This document shows positions 54,068 to 62,471 of a stretch of 64,000 nt of DNA, in pieces; position 1 is the first letter of the stretch, and every line of letters begins with the position of its first letter. A program made the translations under genes and the position numbers. The DNA is taken from positions 186,001 to 250,000 of the forward strand of contig NZ_SHKX01000010.1 of NCBI RefSeq assembly GCF_004217445.1, read 5' to 3'. Source of the stretch: Fluviicoccus keumensis. Lineage in GTDB: Bacteria; Pseudomonadota; Gammaproteobacteria; Pseudomonadales; Moraxellaceae. The notes under the pieces were generated by a model. The model did no database searches. It was not told the origin of the DNA and saw nothing but the letters and a program-made list of their open reading frames with translations.

Positions 54068-55128
54068 CAGTCGAAGCTCCTCAAGGCCAGCCCGCAAGCA
54101 ATCATCAGCGATGGCGCATCATTGCTGATGGCGGAAGCGCTGATTTGCGGGGCGAATGACATATTGACAAACGGATTGGCGACCGAAACAGGGGTTCCGA
54201 TTTTTTCCTGAACCACTTGGGCCAGCCCCGGGATGGAAGCCGTGCCGCCAGCAAGCAGGATATGATCCACATCATTGAATTGACTGGACGAAAAGAAGAA
54301 CTGCAGTGAGCGGGTCACCTGCTGAACCACTGCCTCCTTGAATGGGCGCAACACCTCGGGCTCGAAGTCATCAGGCAGACCGCCCTCTTTCTTGAGGCGA
54401 CCGGCCTCTTCAAATGACAAGCCGTAACGGCGCTGGATTTCCTCGGTCAACTGCCGTCCACCGAAGAGCTGCTCACGCGTATAGATGATTTTGCCGTCAT
54501 TAATGACGTTCATGGTCGTCATGGTGGCGCCGATATCGATAATGGCGACCGTACCCTCACGTCCGCAGGGCAATCCATCCACAATCAAACCGAAGGCCCG
54601 CTCCATGGCGTAAGCCTCGACATCAACCACCTTCGCGACCAGGTTGGCAATGATCAACGCATCAACCCGCAATTCGATATTTTCCGTGCGTGATGCCGCC
54701 AGCAGAACGCTGACTCGCTCGGGGTTCACCGGCGAGGGGCCGACGACCTCGAAATCGAGATTGATTTCATCAAGAGGATAGGGAATGTACTGATCGGCCT
54801 CCAGACGGATTTGGGATTCGCGCTCGTCATCCGACAAGTCTGCGTCCATTTCAATCGTCTTGGTGATCACAGCAGAACCAGCGACAGCGACAGCGGCATT
54901 CTTCCCCTGCGGCCGGGCTCTGGCCACAAGGCGCGAGATTGCCTCACCGACACCTTCGACATCCGCAATGTTCTTTTCCACCACCGCATTCTGCGGCAAT
55001 GGTTCGACCCCATAGCTCTCCACCCGGTAACGATCACCCTGGAGACTCAGCTCCAGAAGCTTTACCGAGGTAGAGCTTATGTCCAGCCCGAGTAGGCTGG
55101 TGTTCTTTTTCGTCAGAAAGGGCAGCAC
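54067..55128 (-). CDS. pilM: type IV pilus actin-like protein PilM
   Basis: A 353-residue cytoplasmic actin/FtsA-like ATPase that holds the PilN tail. LLGLDISSTSVKLLEL is phosphate-1, AIIDIGATMTTMNVI phosphate-2, and ILLAGGTASIPGLAQ the adenosine motif. First gene of pilMNOPQ; divergent from mrcA, as in Pseudomonas. Upstream lies a palindrome about 31 bases before the ATG. Confidence 0.97.
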   Translation of the reverse strand: MLPFLTKKNTSLLGLDISSTSVKLLELSLQGDRYRVESYGVEPLPQNAVVEKNIADVEGVGEAISRLVARARPQGKNAAVAVAGSAVITKTIEMDADLSDDERESQIRLEADQYIPYPLDEINLDFEVVGPSPVNPERVSVLLAASRTENIELRVDALIIANLVAKVVDVEAYAMERAFGLIVDGLPCGREGTVAIIDIGATMTTMNVINDGKIIYTREQLFGGRQLTEEIQRRYGLSFEEAGRLKKEGGLPDDFEPEVLRPFKEAVVQQVTRSLQFFFSSSQFNDVDHILLAGGTASIPGLAQVVQEKIGTPVSVANPFVNMSFAPQISASAISNDAPSLMIACGLALRSFD

Positions 55129-55159
55129 GGCATTGGTTCCCTTTTATTTTTGTAGTGAA

Positions 55160-55180
55160 AATGTGGACTTACACCACATT
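55160..55180. promoter_or_regulatory. palindrome upstream of pilM
   Basis: AATGTGG-ACTTACA-CCACATT has perfect seven-base arms, and lies 32-52 bases upstream of the pilM start within the divergent region shared with mrcA. The spacing (seven) differs from CRP/Vfr sites (six), so the binding factor is unknown. Confidence 0.45.
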
Positions 55181-55247
55181 CATACCTAAAAGCGTTAAGT
55201 AATAGTCTTAACACGACTGCAATTACCGCACAAGTGCTTCTTGCGGC

Positions 55248-55253
55248 TATAAT
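55248..55253 (+). promoter_or_regulatory. candidate -10 element for mrcA
   Basis: A perfect TATAAT lies 53 bases before the mrcA start. The best -35 is poor (TTACCG at 55223 with a 19-base gap), so only the -10 is marked. Confidence 0.4.
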
Positions 55254-55305
55254 CCGCCATCGCTCTGTGTCTATCACTCGGCCTGACTGGACTCCCTGAT
55301 CTGCA

Positions 55306-57708
55306 ATGAATCATCACGAATCTTCCTCCAGCCACATGCCTGCCCTTCTGGCAGCCACGTTTGCGGGTTTGCTAAGCCTAATACTATTGGGCAGTGGCGT
55401 CTATTTATATCTCAATCCACAACTGCCAAACGTTACGCAACTCCGCGAAATTGCACTGGAAACACCGCTCCAGATCTACAGCAGTGACGGAAAGCTGATC
55501 AGCGAATTTGGCGAGAAGCATAGCCGTCCGCTGAAGTATGCCGAAATTCCGCCCATGTTCGTTAACGCCTTCCTGGCGGCCGAGGATGACAACTTTTTCA
55601 AGCACGGGGGCATCAGCCTGAAAGGGCTTGGCCGGGCATTTGTTGACATTCTTCAGACTGGGTCAATCCAGTCCGGCGGTTCAACCATCACCATGCAAGT
55701 AGCCAAAAACTACTTCCTGACATCCAAACGCACATTCAGCCGTAAGTTCACCGAAATCCTTCTGGCTCGCGACATCGAGCAGGCGCTGAGCAAGCAGGAG
55801 ATCCTGGCCTTATATGTCAACAAGATTTTTCTGGGCCAGCGGGCCTACGGCATAGGCGCTGCCGCTGAAGTTTACTACGGTAAAAATGTTAATCAACTGT
55901 CTATCGCCGAAATGGCGATGATTGCCGGGCTTCCGAAAGCTCCCTCCAAGTACAACCCCGTGGTCAATCCCAAGCGCGCCCTGCAGCGGCGTGACTGGAT
56001 TCTTGGCCGGATGCTGCATCTGGGATTCATCACCGAGGCCCAGTATCAGGAAGCGCTGGCGCAACCAACCAATCTGAATTTCCGCCCGGCGACGACCGAG
56101 GTCTACGGCCCGTGGATTGCGGAAATGGTCCGCGCCGCCCTGGTTGCCCGCTTTGGTGAAAATATCCAGGGCGCCGGGTATCGTATTTACACCACTGTCC
56201 AGGCTGACATGCAGAATGCCGCCGTCAAATCTGTCATCGACGGCCTGATCGCCTATGATCATCGTCATGGCTGGAGAGGCCCGGAAGCCAACGGGCAGCC
56301 GCTCAGTGACTTTTATGAGGCTGGCGGCCTCCAGCCCGCCAAGGTCACAGCCGTCAGCAAGCGCAACTTCACTGCCCTATTAAAGGACAGCACTTCCGTC
56401 CGGGTTGACTGGGAGGGCATGTCGTGGGCCAGACCCTACAAGGGCGTCAACAGCGTTGGCGCTTACCCTGCAAATGCCGGCCAGATTGTGCATGTCGATG
56501 ACATTATCCGCGTTCGTAAATCCGGAAATGGCTGGGCGCTGGCCCAGATTCCCGCTGTACAGGGTCAATTGATCGCCGTTGACCCTGAATCCGGCGCCAT
56601 CAAGGCGCTGGCCGGGGGATTCGACTACAGCCGGAGTCAATTCAACCGCAGCCTGCAAGGCTGGCGGCAGGCCGGCTCTACCCTGAAGCCCTTTATCTAC
56701 ACCCTGGCGCTGGAGCGCGGCTATACCCCCAACAGCATCATCAATGATGCCCCGTTAACCATCGGTAACTGGTCCCCCAGCAACTCCGATGGCGAATTCA
56801 TGGGTCCCATTACCTTGCGGCGCGCCCTGTATCTTTCGCGCAACCTGGTTTCCGTTCGCTTGCTGCAGGCTGTCGGTGTCGATCGCGCGCGATCATATCT
56901 GGACAGGTTCGGTTTCATCGATACCCAACTACCGAAAAACCTGACCCTCGCTTTGGGTACGGCGCAGGTTTTGCCGGTGCAAATGGCGACGGCCTACTCG
57001 GTCATTGCCAATGGCGGGTATCGCATCAACCCGTATTTCATTGAACGAATCGAAGACTCGCACGGCAAAGTTCTTTTTACTGCAAACCCGGAGCGGATTT
57101 GCCGGGATTGCGAGAAGCCTGCCCCTCTCCCGCAGAGCACCTCGCCGATCGAAATTACCGGTGAAGGGACACACATCACGACCACGAACCCGGCCGATGC
57201 CGCGGTCCCGGCGGCGCCCGAGACCAGGCCCTTCACTCCGGTCGCCAAGCGCGTGATGGGCGCGAAGTCGGCGTATCAAATGGCGAACATCCTGCGTGAC
57301 GTGATTGTGCATGGAACCGGCCGGGGCGCACTCAGCCTCGGCCGCAGCGATATTGCCGGTAAAACCGGCACCACCAATGACGCCAAGGATGCCTGGTTCG
57401 CTGGCTTCAATCCGCACATGGTTGCCATCGCCTGGGTCGGCTTTGACAATCCGTCACCCTTGGGCAGACTGGAGTACGGTGGCTATGCGGCCCTGCCCAT
57501 CTGGACCGGCTTCATGAAGCAAGCCCTGTCCGGAATAGAAGAGCGCTGGCTTGAACCTCCCGAAGGCATGGCCCCGGCCCCCCAACCCGCCAACAATGGC
57601 GGACTCCCGGATAGCAGCACCGCGCCATCGGCTGACGGGACCACCCCGGCATCCGACGGAGCCGCGCCGGCTGACGCGGCGCAGGCCGCTCCTGAAGATA
57701 TTTTCTAG
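55306..57708 (+). CDS. mrcA: penicillin-binding protein 1A
   Basis: An 800-residue class A PBP: N-terminal membrane anchor (residues 13-33), GT51 domain with AAEDDNFFKHGG (Glu93) and GGSTITMQVAKNYFL, an OB-like insertion (about 310-400) typical of 1A, and the transpeptidase domain with GSTLKPFIYTLAL (Ser458), YLSRNLVSVRL and GKTGTTNDAKDAWF. The tail is proline- and alanine-rich. It polymerises and cross-links peptidoglycan during elongation. Divergent from pilM and closed by a strong terminator. Confidence 0.96.
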   Translation: MNHHESSSSHMPALLAATFAGLLSLILLGSGVYLYLNPQLPNVTQLREIALETPLQIYSSDGKLISEFGEKHSRPLKYAEIPPMFVNAFLAAEDDNFFKHGGISLKGLGRAFVDILQTGSIQSGGSTITMQVAKNYFLTSKRTFSRKFTEILLARDIEQALSKQEILALYVNKIFLGQRAYGIGAAAEVYYGKNVNQLSIAEMAMIAGLPKAPSKYNPVVNPKRALQRRDWILGRMLHLGFITEAQYQEALAQPTNLNFRPATTEVYGPWIAEMVRAALVARFGENIQGAGYRIYTTVQADMQNAAVKSVIDGLIAYDHRHGWRGPEANGQPLSDFYEAGGLQPAKVTAVSKRNFTALLKDSTSVRVDWEGMSWARPYKGVNSVGAYPANAGQIVHVDDIIRVRKSGNGWALAQIPAVQGQLIAVDPESGAIKALAGGFDYSRSQFNRSLQGWRQAGSTLKPFIYTLALERGYTPNSIINDAPLTIGNWSPSNSDGEFMGPITLRRALYLSRNLVSVRLLQAVGVDRARSYLDRFGFIDTQLPKNLTLALGTAQVLPVQMATAYSVIANGGYRINPYFIERIEDSHGKVLFTANPERICRDCEKPAPLPQSTSPIEITGEGTHITTTNPADAAVPAAPETRPFTPVAKRVMGAKSAYQMANILRDVIVHGTGRGALSLGRSDIAGKTGTTNDAKDAWFAGFNPHMVAIAWVGFDNPSPLGRLEYGGYAALPIWTGFMKQALSGIEERWLEPPEGMAPAPQPANNGGLPDSSTAPSADGTTPASDGAAPADAAQAAPEDIF

Positions 57709-57710
57709 AG

Positions 57711-57758
57711 CCCCTGAAAGCAAAAACCCCGCAGATGCGGGGTTTTTGCTTTCAGGGG
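57711..57758. terminator. bidirectional terminator between mrcA and rpmE
   Basis: A perfect 23-bp inverted repeat: arms 57711-57733 and 57736-57758 around a two-base loop. The core is AAAAACCCCGCA-GA-TGCGGGGTTTTT, with A and T runs for both strands. The arms extend well beyond it through GCTTTCAGGGG, longer than termination needs. Confidence 0.92.
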
Positions 57759-57799
57759 GAATGGTTGCCCTCAACGCAGAGGAGCAACCACTCACCGCC

Positions 57800-58018
57800 T
57801 TACTTCTTGACTGCGCCGCGAACGCCGAAGCGCTGCTTGAAGCGGTCAATACGGCCGCCGGTGTCAACCACCTTTTGCTGGCCGGTGTAGAACGGGTGGC
57901 ACTTGCCGCACACGTCCAGGTGAATGTTCTTGCCCAGGGTCGAACGGGTCTGGATCACGTTACCGCAGGAGCAGGTCGCGGTGATTTCTTCGTAACGCGG
58001 ATGGATATCGGCTTTCAT
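57800..58018 (-). CDS. rpmE: 50S ribosomal protein L31
   Basis: A 72-residue ribosomal protein. MKADIHPRYEEITATCSCGN and LDVCGKCHPFYTGQQKVVDT carry the Cys residues of the zinc-binding (C+) form. The ATG at 58018 is the family start; an upstream in-frame start inside the leader is rejected. Convergent with mrcA, and 216 bases upstream of it lies tRNA-Thr on the other strand. Confidence 0.97.
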   Translation of the reverse strand: MKADIHPRYEEITATCSCGNVIQTRSTLGKNIHLDVCGKCHPFYTGQQKVVDTGGRIDRFKQRFGVRGAVKK

Positions 58019-58186
58019 GATTAACCTCAAAAAAGAGTGGTTAGCAGGATGTCGCCCCCCTGCGTCACCAAGAGGCTCTAGCAGGAACGACACACGACCA
58101 TTCTTTTGGCCTACCCTGACAGTCGCTTCGTCAGAGCCAGACACAACAAGGCCGCGAAATATAGCAAAATAGCCCGATCAACACAC

Positions 58187-58214
58187 TTGTTTTTTGTACA
58201 TCGGCCGCTAAAAT
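58187..58214 (+). promoter_or_regulatory. promoter of tRNA-Thr
   Basis: TTGTTT (58187-58192) and TAAAAT (58209-58214) are 16 bases apart and 21 bases before the tRNA, with GC-rich CCGG before it. Confidence 0.6.
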
Positions 58215-58234
58215 CACACCCTCATTCCGGTCAT

Positions 58235-58310
<76 letters not shown>

Positions 58311-58321
58311 TGGAACCCGTC

Positions 58322-58942
58322 ATGGCAAAAAAATCCCGTTCAAACCAATCTCCGGACCTGACGCCAGTCACGACCACTCCCCCTGCACGCCCGGAGCTTG
58401 CCGGCATGCGGGTCCGCCTGGCAGCCGTCGTATACGACGCCCTGCTGATTGTGGCGCTAAACGCCATCGTGATCGGACTGATTGTCGGCTTCGTGACGCC
58501 ATCTGAGGTTGCCGCGACCAAGCAGGCCACCGTGCTTCCCGCCCACATCCGGCATTTCGTCTTGTTCCCGGCCATGCTTCTGACGACCTGGAGCTTCTAC
58601 GGATACTTCTGGCGCAAAGCCGGGCAAACACTGGGAATGCAAACCTGGCGCATTCGCGTCACGCGGCCTGATGGCAGCCTGCTGGGCTGGGACGACGCCT
58701 TCGGCCGATGCGCCGCCGCGGTTATTCTCCCAGCGTTTTGCGGACTGGCGTCCCTGCCCTTCCACAATACCGCGGCATCGGCCTTGAGCCTCATGCTGGG
58801 CTTTATCGGCAATTATGCCTGGGCCAAGCTGAAGGGCCGCGGCATGGCCTGGCACGACCAGCTTTCCGGCACCGTTGTGATCCGCGTCCCCAAGGAACAC
58901 AGCCCCAAGCGCAGCGCCCTGGGCTGGTTTTCCCGCGACTGA
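58322..58942 (+). CDS. RDD-family membrane protein
   Basis: A 206-residue inner-membrane protein with an RDD domain. The conserved Arg and Asp lie in MRVRLAAVVYDALLIVALNA; later landmarks are KAGQTLGMQTWRIRVTRPDG and AWHDQLSGTVVI. Three or four helices. It has no recognisable ribosome site and begins 12 bases after tRNA-Thr, so it is probably read from the tRNA promoter. Transport of sodium or other ions has been proposed for RDD proteins; no role is evident here. The stop abuts that of nadE. Confidence 0.85.
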   Translation: MAKKSRSNQSPDLTPVTTTPPARPELAGMRVRLAAVVYDALLIVALNAIVIGLIVGFVTPSEVAATKQATVLPAHIRHFVLFPAMLLTTWSFYGYFWRKAGQTLGMQTWRIRVTRPDGSLLGWDDAFGRCAAAVILPAFCGLASLPFHNTAASALSLMLGFIGNYAWAKLKGRGMAWHDQLSGTVVIRVPKEHSPKRSALGWFSRD

Positions 58943-60568
58943 TCAGCGTCCCGGCTTCCAGCCGTTAACCAACGGATAGCGGCGGTCGCGCCCGAAACCG
59001 CGACGCGTGATGCGCGGACCGATCGCCGCCTGACGCCGCTTGTATTCGTTGAAATCCACCATCCGCAGCACCCGGTAGACGGTCTCACGATCAAACCCGT
59101 CACCCACAATCGCTTCGGCGCTCCAGTCATGCTCAATATACCGCTCCAGGATGGCATCCAGAACCGGATAGGGCGGCAGGCTGTCCTCGTCTTTCTGATC
59201 AGGAGCCAGTTCGGCCGATGGCGGGCGATCAATCACCCGCTGCGGAATCACCTCCGCCCCCTCCAGCTGATTGCGGTATTCGGCCAGCCGGAATACCAAG
59301 GTTTTCGGGACATCCTTCAGGACATCGAAGCCGCCGGCCATGTCTCCGTAAAGCGTGGCGTAGCCAACCGCCATCTCCGACTTGTTGCCGGTAGTCAGCA
59401 CCAGCCACCCCTTCTTGTTGGAAATGGCCATCAGCAAGATGCCGCGCGCGCGCGCCTGCAGGTTCTCTTCGGTCTTGTCCTTGCCCAGGCCGACAAATAC
59501 CGGCGCCAGGATCTGTTGCACCGACTCTACCGCCGGGGCAATTTCCAGTACTGAATAGCCGACTCCCAGAATAGCGGCCTCCCGGGCGGCATCCTCCAGA
59601 CTCATCTGCGACGTGTAGTGGTACGGCATCATCACCGCCTGCACCCGGTCCGCGCCCAGGGCATCCACCGCAATGGCCAGCACCAGCGCCGAATCTATGC
59701 CGCCTGACAATCCCAGCACCACGCCACGGAAACCGCTTTTCCCGACATAGTCGCGAACACCCAACACCAGCGCGCGGTATACCGCCGCCTCCTCTGACAG
59801 CTCCGCGGCATGAGGCCCCGCCCGGAAACGGCCATGTTCCGGATCAAAATCCACCAGTTGCAGCACCTCTTCAAACAGCGGCAGGACAACAGCCTGGCCG
59901 CCGTCCGCATTCATGGCGAATGAGCCGCCATCAAAGACCAGCTCATCCTGGCCGCCAACCAGATTGGCGTAGAGGACCGGAAGACCGGTTTCACGGCAAC
60001 GCGCGGCGACCGTCTGTATCCGTTCAGCCTGCTTGTTGACATGAAAGGGCGAGGCGTTGAGGTTGAGCACCAGGCTGACGTTGGCGCGTTCGAGATCCGC
60101 GATGGGGTCGGGATGCCAGATGTCTTCGCAGACCGTCAGCCCGATGCGGACATCGCGATATTCAAACACGCCTGCGGTGGCGCCGGCTTCAAAGTAGCGC
60201 TTCTCGTCGAAAACCTGATAGTTCGGCAGGTGACGCTTGGCGTATTCCGTCAGGCAGCGGCCGTCCAGCCAGGCGCCGGCCATGTTGTACAGCTTGCCGT
60301 CAATCCGGCGCGGATAACCGATTACCAGCAGGATGCCGGTCGCCTGCGCCAGAATCGCCAGCGCCTCCTGAACCCGCAATTCCAGGCTGGGACGCAGCAG
60401 CAGATCCTCGGGGGGATAACCGGTTAACGCCAGTTCGGGGAAAAGGATAATGTCCGCCCCCTGCGCACGCGCCTGTTCAGCCAGTTCGACGGCCTTGCGG
60501 GCGTTGGCTTCAATATCACCGACCCAGAAGTTGTGCTGGGCAATTGCGATCGACAAAGACATATCCAT
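58943..60568 (-). CDS. nadE: glutamine-dependent NAD+ synthase
   Basis: A 541-residue two-domain enzyme. The N-terminal nitrilase-like glutaminase (1-250) has the triad in LFPELALTGYPPEDLL (Glu), YAKRHLPNY (Lys) and GLTVCEDIW (Cys). The synthetase domain has GLSGGIDSALVLAIA and TTGNKSEMAVGYATLYGDMAGG. It amidates nicotinic acid adenine dinucleotide using glutamine ammonia. Start M1 at 60568 or M3 at 60562 (MSLSIAIAQ, closer to homologues). Convergent and directly abutting the RDD gene. Confidence 0.96.
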   Translation of the reverse strand: MDMSLSIAIAQHNFWVGDIEANARKAVELAEQARAQGADIILFPELALTGYPPEDLLLRPSLELRVQEALAILAQATGILLVIGYPRRIDGKLYNMAGAWLDGRCLTEYAKRHLPNYQVFDEKRYFEAGATAGVFEYRDVRIGLTVCEDIWHPDPIADLERANVSLVLNLNASPFHVNKQAERIQTVAARCRETGLPVLYANLVGGQDELVFDGGSFAMNADGGQAVVLPLFEEVLQLVDFDPEHGRFRAGPHAAELSEEAAVYRALVLGVRDYVGKSGFRGVVLGLSGGIDSALVLAIAVDALGADRVQAVMMPYHYTSQMSLEDAAREAAILGVGYSVLEIAPAVESVQQILAPVFVGLGKDKTEENLQARARGILLMAISNKKGWLVLTTGNKSEMAVGYATLYGDMAGGFDVLKDVPKTLVFRLAEYRNQLEGAEVIPQRVIDRPPSAELAPDQKDEDSLPPYPVLDAILERYIEHDWSAEAIVGDGFDRETVYRVLRMVDFNEYKRRQAAIGPRITRRGFGRDRRYPLVNGWKPGR

Positions 60569-60642
60569 TTACCGGCTTGCAGCGGAAAGCGCATAGGATA
60601 GACTAGCGCGACCCCCTGAAAAAGACCGATCAAGAGGCCGAG

Positions 60643-60876
60643 ATGGGCGCTTTGCTCAAATTGATTGTGCTGGCAAGCCTGGTTTGGCTGGTCATTTCCT
60701 TTATCCGCCGTTTGGGCAGTCCCGCCGGCCCGCATCGGGACGAACCCGCCGTCACCCCCATGCATCCCTGCCGCTATTGCGGCGTGCATGTCGCCGAGCC
60801 GGACTGCACCTGCTGGCAGGGCCGTTATTTTTGCTGCACCGCTCATCGGGACGCATGGCTCAAGGATCAACCATGA
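60643..60876 (+). CDS. PP0621-like small zinc-ribbon membrane protein
   Basis: A 77-residue protein: an N-terminal helix (LLKLIVLASLVWLVISFI) followed by CRYCGVHVAEPDCTCW and YFCCTAHRDAWL, a Cys-rich zinc-binding region. It matches the PP0621-type genes that precede pilS in many proteobacteria. Its stop overlaps pilS (ATGA), so the two are co-translated. Function unknown. Confidence 0.87.
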   Translation: MGALLKLIVLASLVWLVISFIRRLGSPAGPHRDEPAVTPMHPCRYCGVHVAEPDCTCWQGRYFCCTAHRDAWLKDQP

Positions 60877-62471
60877 GCACGCGATCCAGCTTTTCCGAGG
60901 GTGATAATGACTGGCGATTGCTCAGGGTCTATGTCTATTACCGTCTGGTGCTCTCCGCGCTGTTGGTCGCACTGTTCGCGGTCTCTCCGTACAACCCGAT
61001 CCTGGGCGGCACCAACCCGAAACTCTATTTGCTGGCCGCCGTCTGCTATTTGGGTCTCTGTACGCTCAGCCTGGTGCTGACCGGAAAGCTGCGCGCCGAA
61101 CCCCGCTTTCAGGGCTTCATGCTGACCCTGATCGACATTTTCGCGATCACGCTGATCATGCACGCCAGCGGCGGCCCGTCGGCCCAGCTCAGCGTGTTGT
61201 ACCTGGTGATCGTTACTGCCGGAAACATTCTTCTGCCCGGCAAGCAAGGCACATTGATTGCCGCTGTCGCCACCGTCTCCGTGCTTTATGAGCAGGTCTA
61301 CTCCGTCCTGGATGACGCGGAGCGGATGAGTCTGCAAACGCTGGCGCAATCGTCGCTGCTGGGACTCAGTTTCTTCACGGTTGCGGTATTCAGTCAGCTG
61401 ATCAGCCTGCGCTTCCGGCAAATGGAGGCCTTGGCGCAACTGCGGTCGGAGGAAATCGCCAACCTGCAGAAGCTCAACGAGCAGATTGTCGAGCGGATGC
61501 ATACCGGCATCATGGTTGTCAGCAGTGAACGGCGTCTGCTGCTGATGAACAACGCCTCACGGCAGCTGCTTGGTGTGGAGAACGTTTTTGTTGGTGTGAA
61601 CCTGAAAGAAATTTCCCCATTGCTGGACAGTGGCCTTCTGGCCTGGCAGTTACACCAGATGTCCAGACCGCTGGTCTTCAAGAACCAGCCGGGCTACCCG
61701 GAAATGCACGTCTCGTTCATGAGCCTGGGCCAGCAAAACCCGGCCAGCCTGACCATTATTTTCATGGAAAACACCGCCCAGACCATTCAAAAGGCGCAGC
61801 AATTGAAGCTGGCTTCACTGGGGCGTCTCACCGCCAGCATTGCCCATGAAGTGCGCAATCCGCTGGGCGCGATCAGTCATGCCGCTCAGTTGCTGGCGGA
61901 GTCCAACTCCATTACGGGGCCGGATCAGCGCCTGCTGATGATCATCCAGCAGCACTGTGTCCGGGTTAACGGCATTATTGAAAGCATCCTGCAGCTTTCA
62001 CGCCGCGACAAATCCCTGCCCGAACGAATCCGTCTGTCCGAGTGGCTGGCTGTTTTTATCGAAGACATGCGTCACATCCATGCCGACATTGATATTCAAA
62101 CCGCATGCGATGAGGCGCTGGAGGTCCGCTTTGACCCGCAACAGCTGTATCAGGTGACTACCAACCTGGTGTCGAACGCCATTCATCACGGACTGCTCAA
62201 CCAGTGTCATACCGTCAAAATCGTCTGCGGCCTGGACCATATCAGCCACCTGCCCTTCATGGACATCCTCGACGGCGGCCTTGGCGTATTGCCGGAGCGG
62301 CAGAAGCACCTCTTCGAGCCTTTTTATACCACCGAGAAAACCGGAACCGGGCTGGGCCTTTATATTTCGCGTGAGCTTTGCGAGGCCAATCAGGCCCATC
62401 TTGATTATATTCCCGTGGATAGCGGCGGCTGTTTCCGCATATCCTTTTCACATCCGGACCGATTGATATGA
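60873..62471 (+). CDS. pilS: sensor histidine kinase PilS
   Basis: A 532-residue membrane kinase. About six helices occupy residues 20-185, a PAS-like region follows (VERMHTGIMVVSSERRLLLM, to about 310), then the phospho-acceptor helix SIAHEVRNPLGAISH (His325) and the ATPase domain with VTTNLVSNAIHHG and EKTGTGLGLYISR. In Pseudomonas PilS senses pilin levels and activates PilR. ATG 60873 has AAGGA upstream. Overlaps pilR by four bases. Confidence 0.94.
   Translation: MSTRSSFSEGDNDWRLLRVYVYYRLVLSALLVALFAVSPYNPILGGTNPKLYLLAAVCYLGLCTLSLVLTGKLRAEPRFQGFMLTLIDIFAITLIMHASGGPSAQLSVLYLVIVTAGNILLPGKQGTLIAAVATVSVLYEQVYSVLDDAERMSLQTLAQSSLLGLSFFTVAVFSQLISLRFRQMEALAQLRSEEIANLQKLNEQIVERMHTGIMVVSSERRLLLMNNASRQLLGVENVFVGVNLKEISPLLDSGLLAWQLHQMSRPLVFKNQPGYPEMHVSFMSLGQQNPASLTIIFMENTAQTIQKAQQLKLASLGRLTASIAHEVRNPLGAISHAAQLLAESNSITGPDQRLLMIIQQHCVRVNGIIESILQLSRRDKSLPERIRLSEWLAVFIEDMRHIHADIDIQTACDEALEVRFDPQQLYQVTTNLVSNAIHHGLLNQCHTVKIVCGLDHISHLPFMDILDGGLGVLPERQKHLFEPFYTTEKTGTGLGLYISRELCEANQAHLDYIPVDSGGCFRISFSHPDRLI

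Noticed and set aside
55160..55180. CRP/Vfr site before pilM
   Set aside because: The half-sites TGTGG/CCACA have a seven-base gap; CRP-type sites use six and prefer TGTGA.
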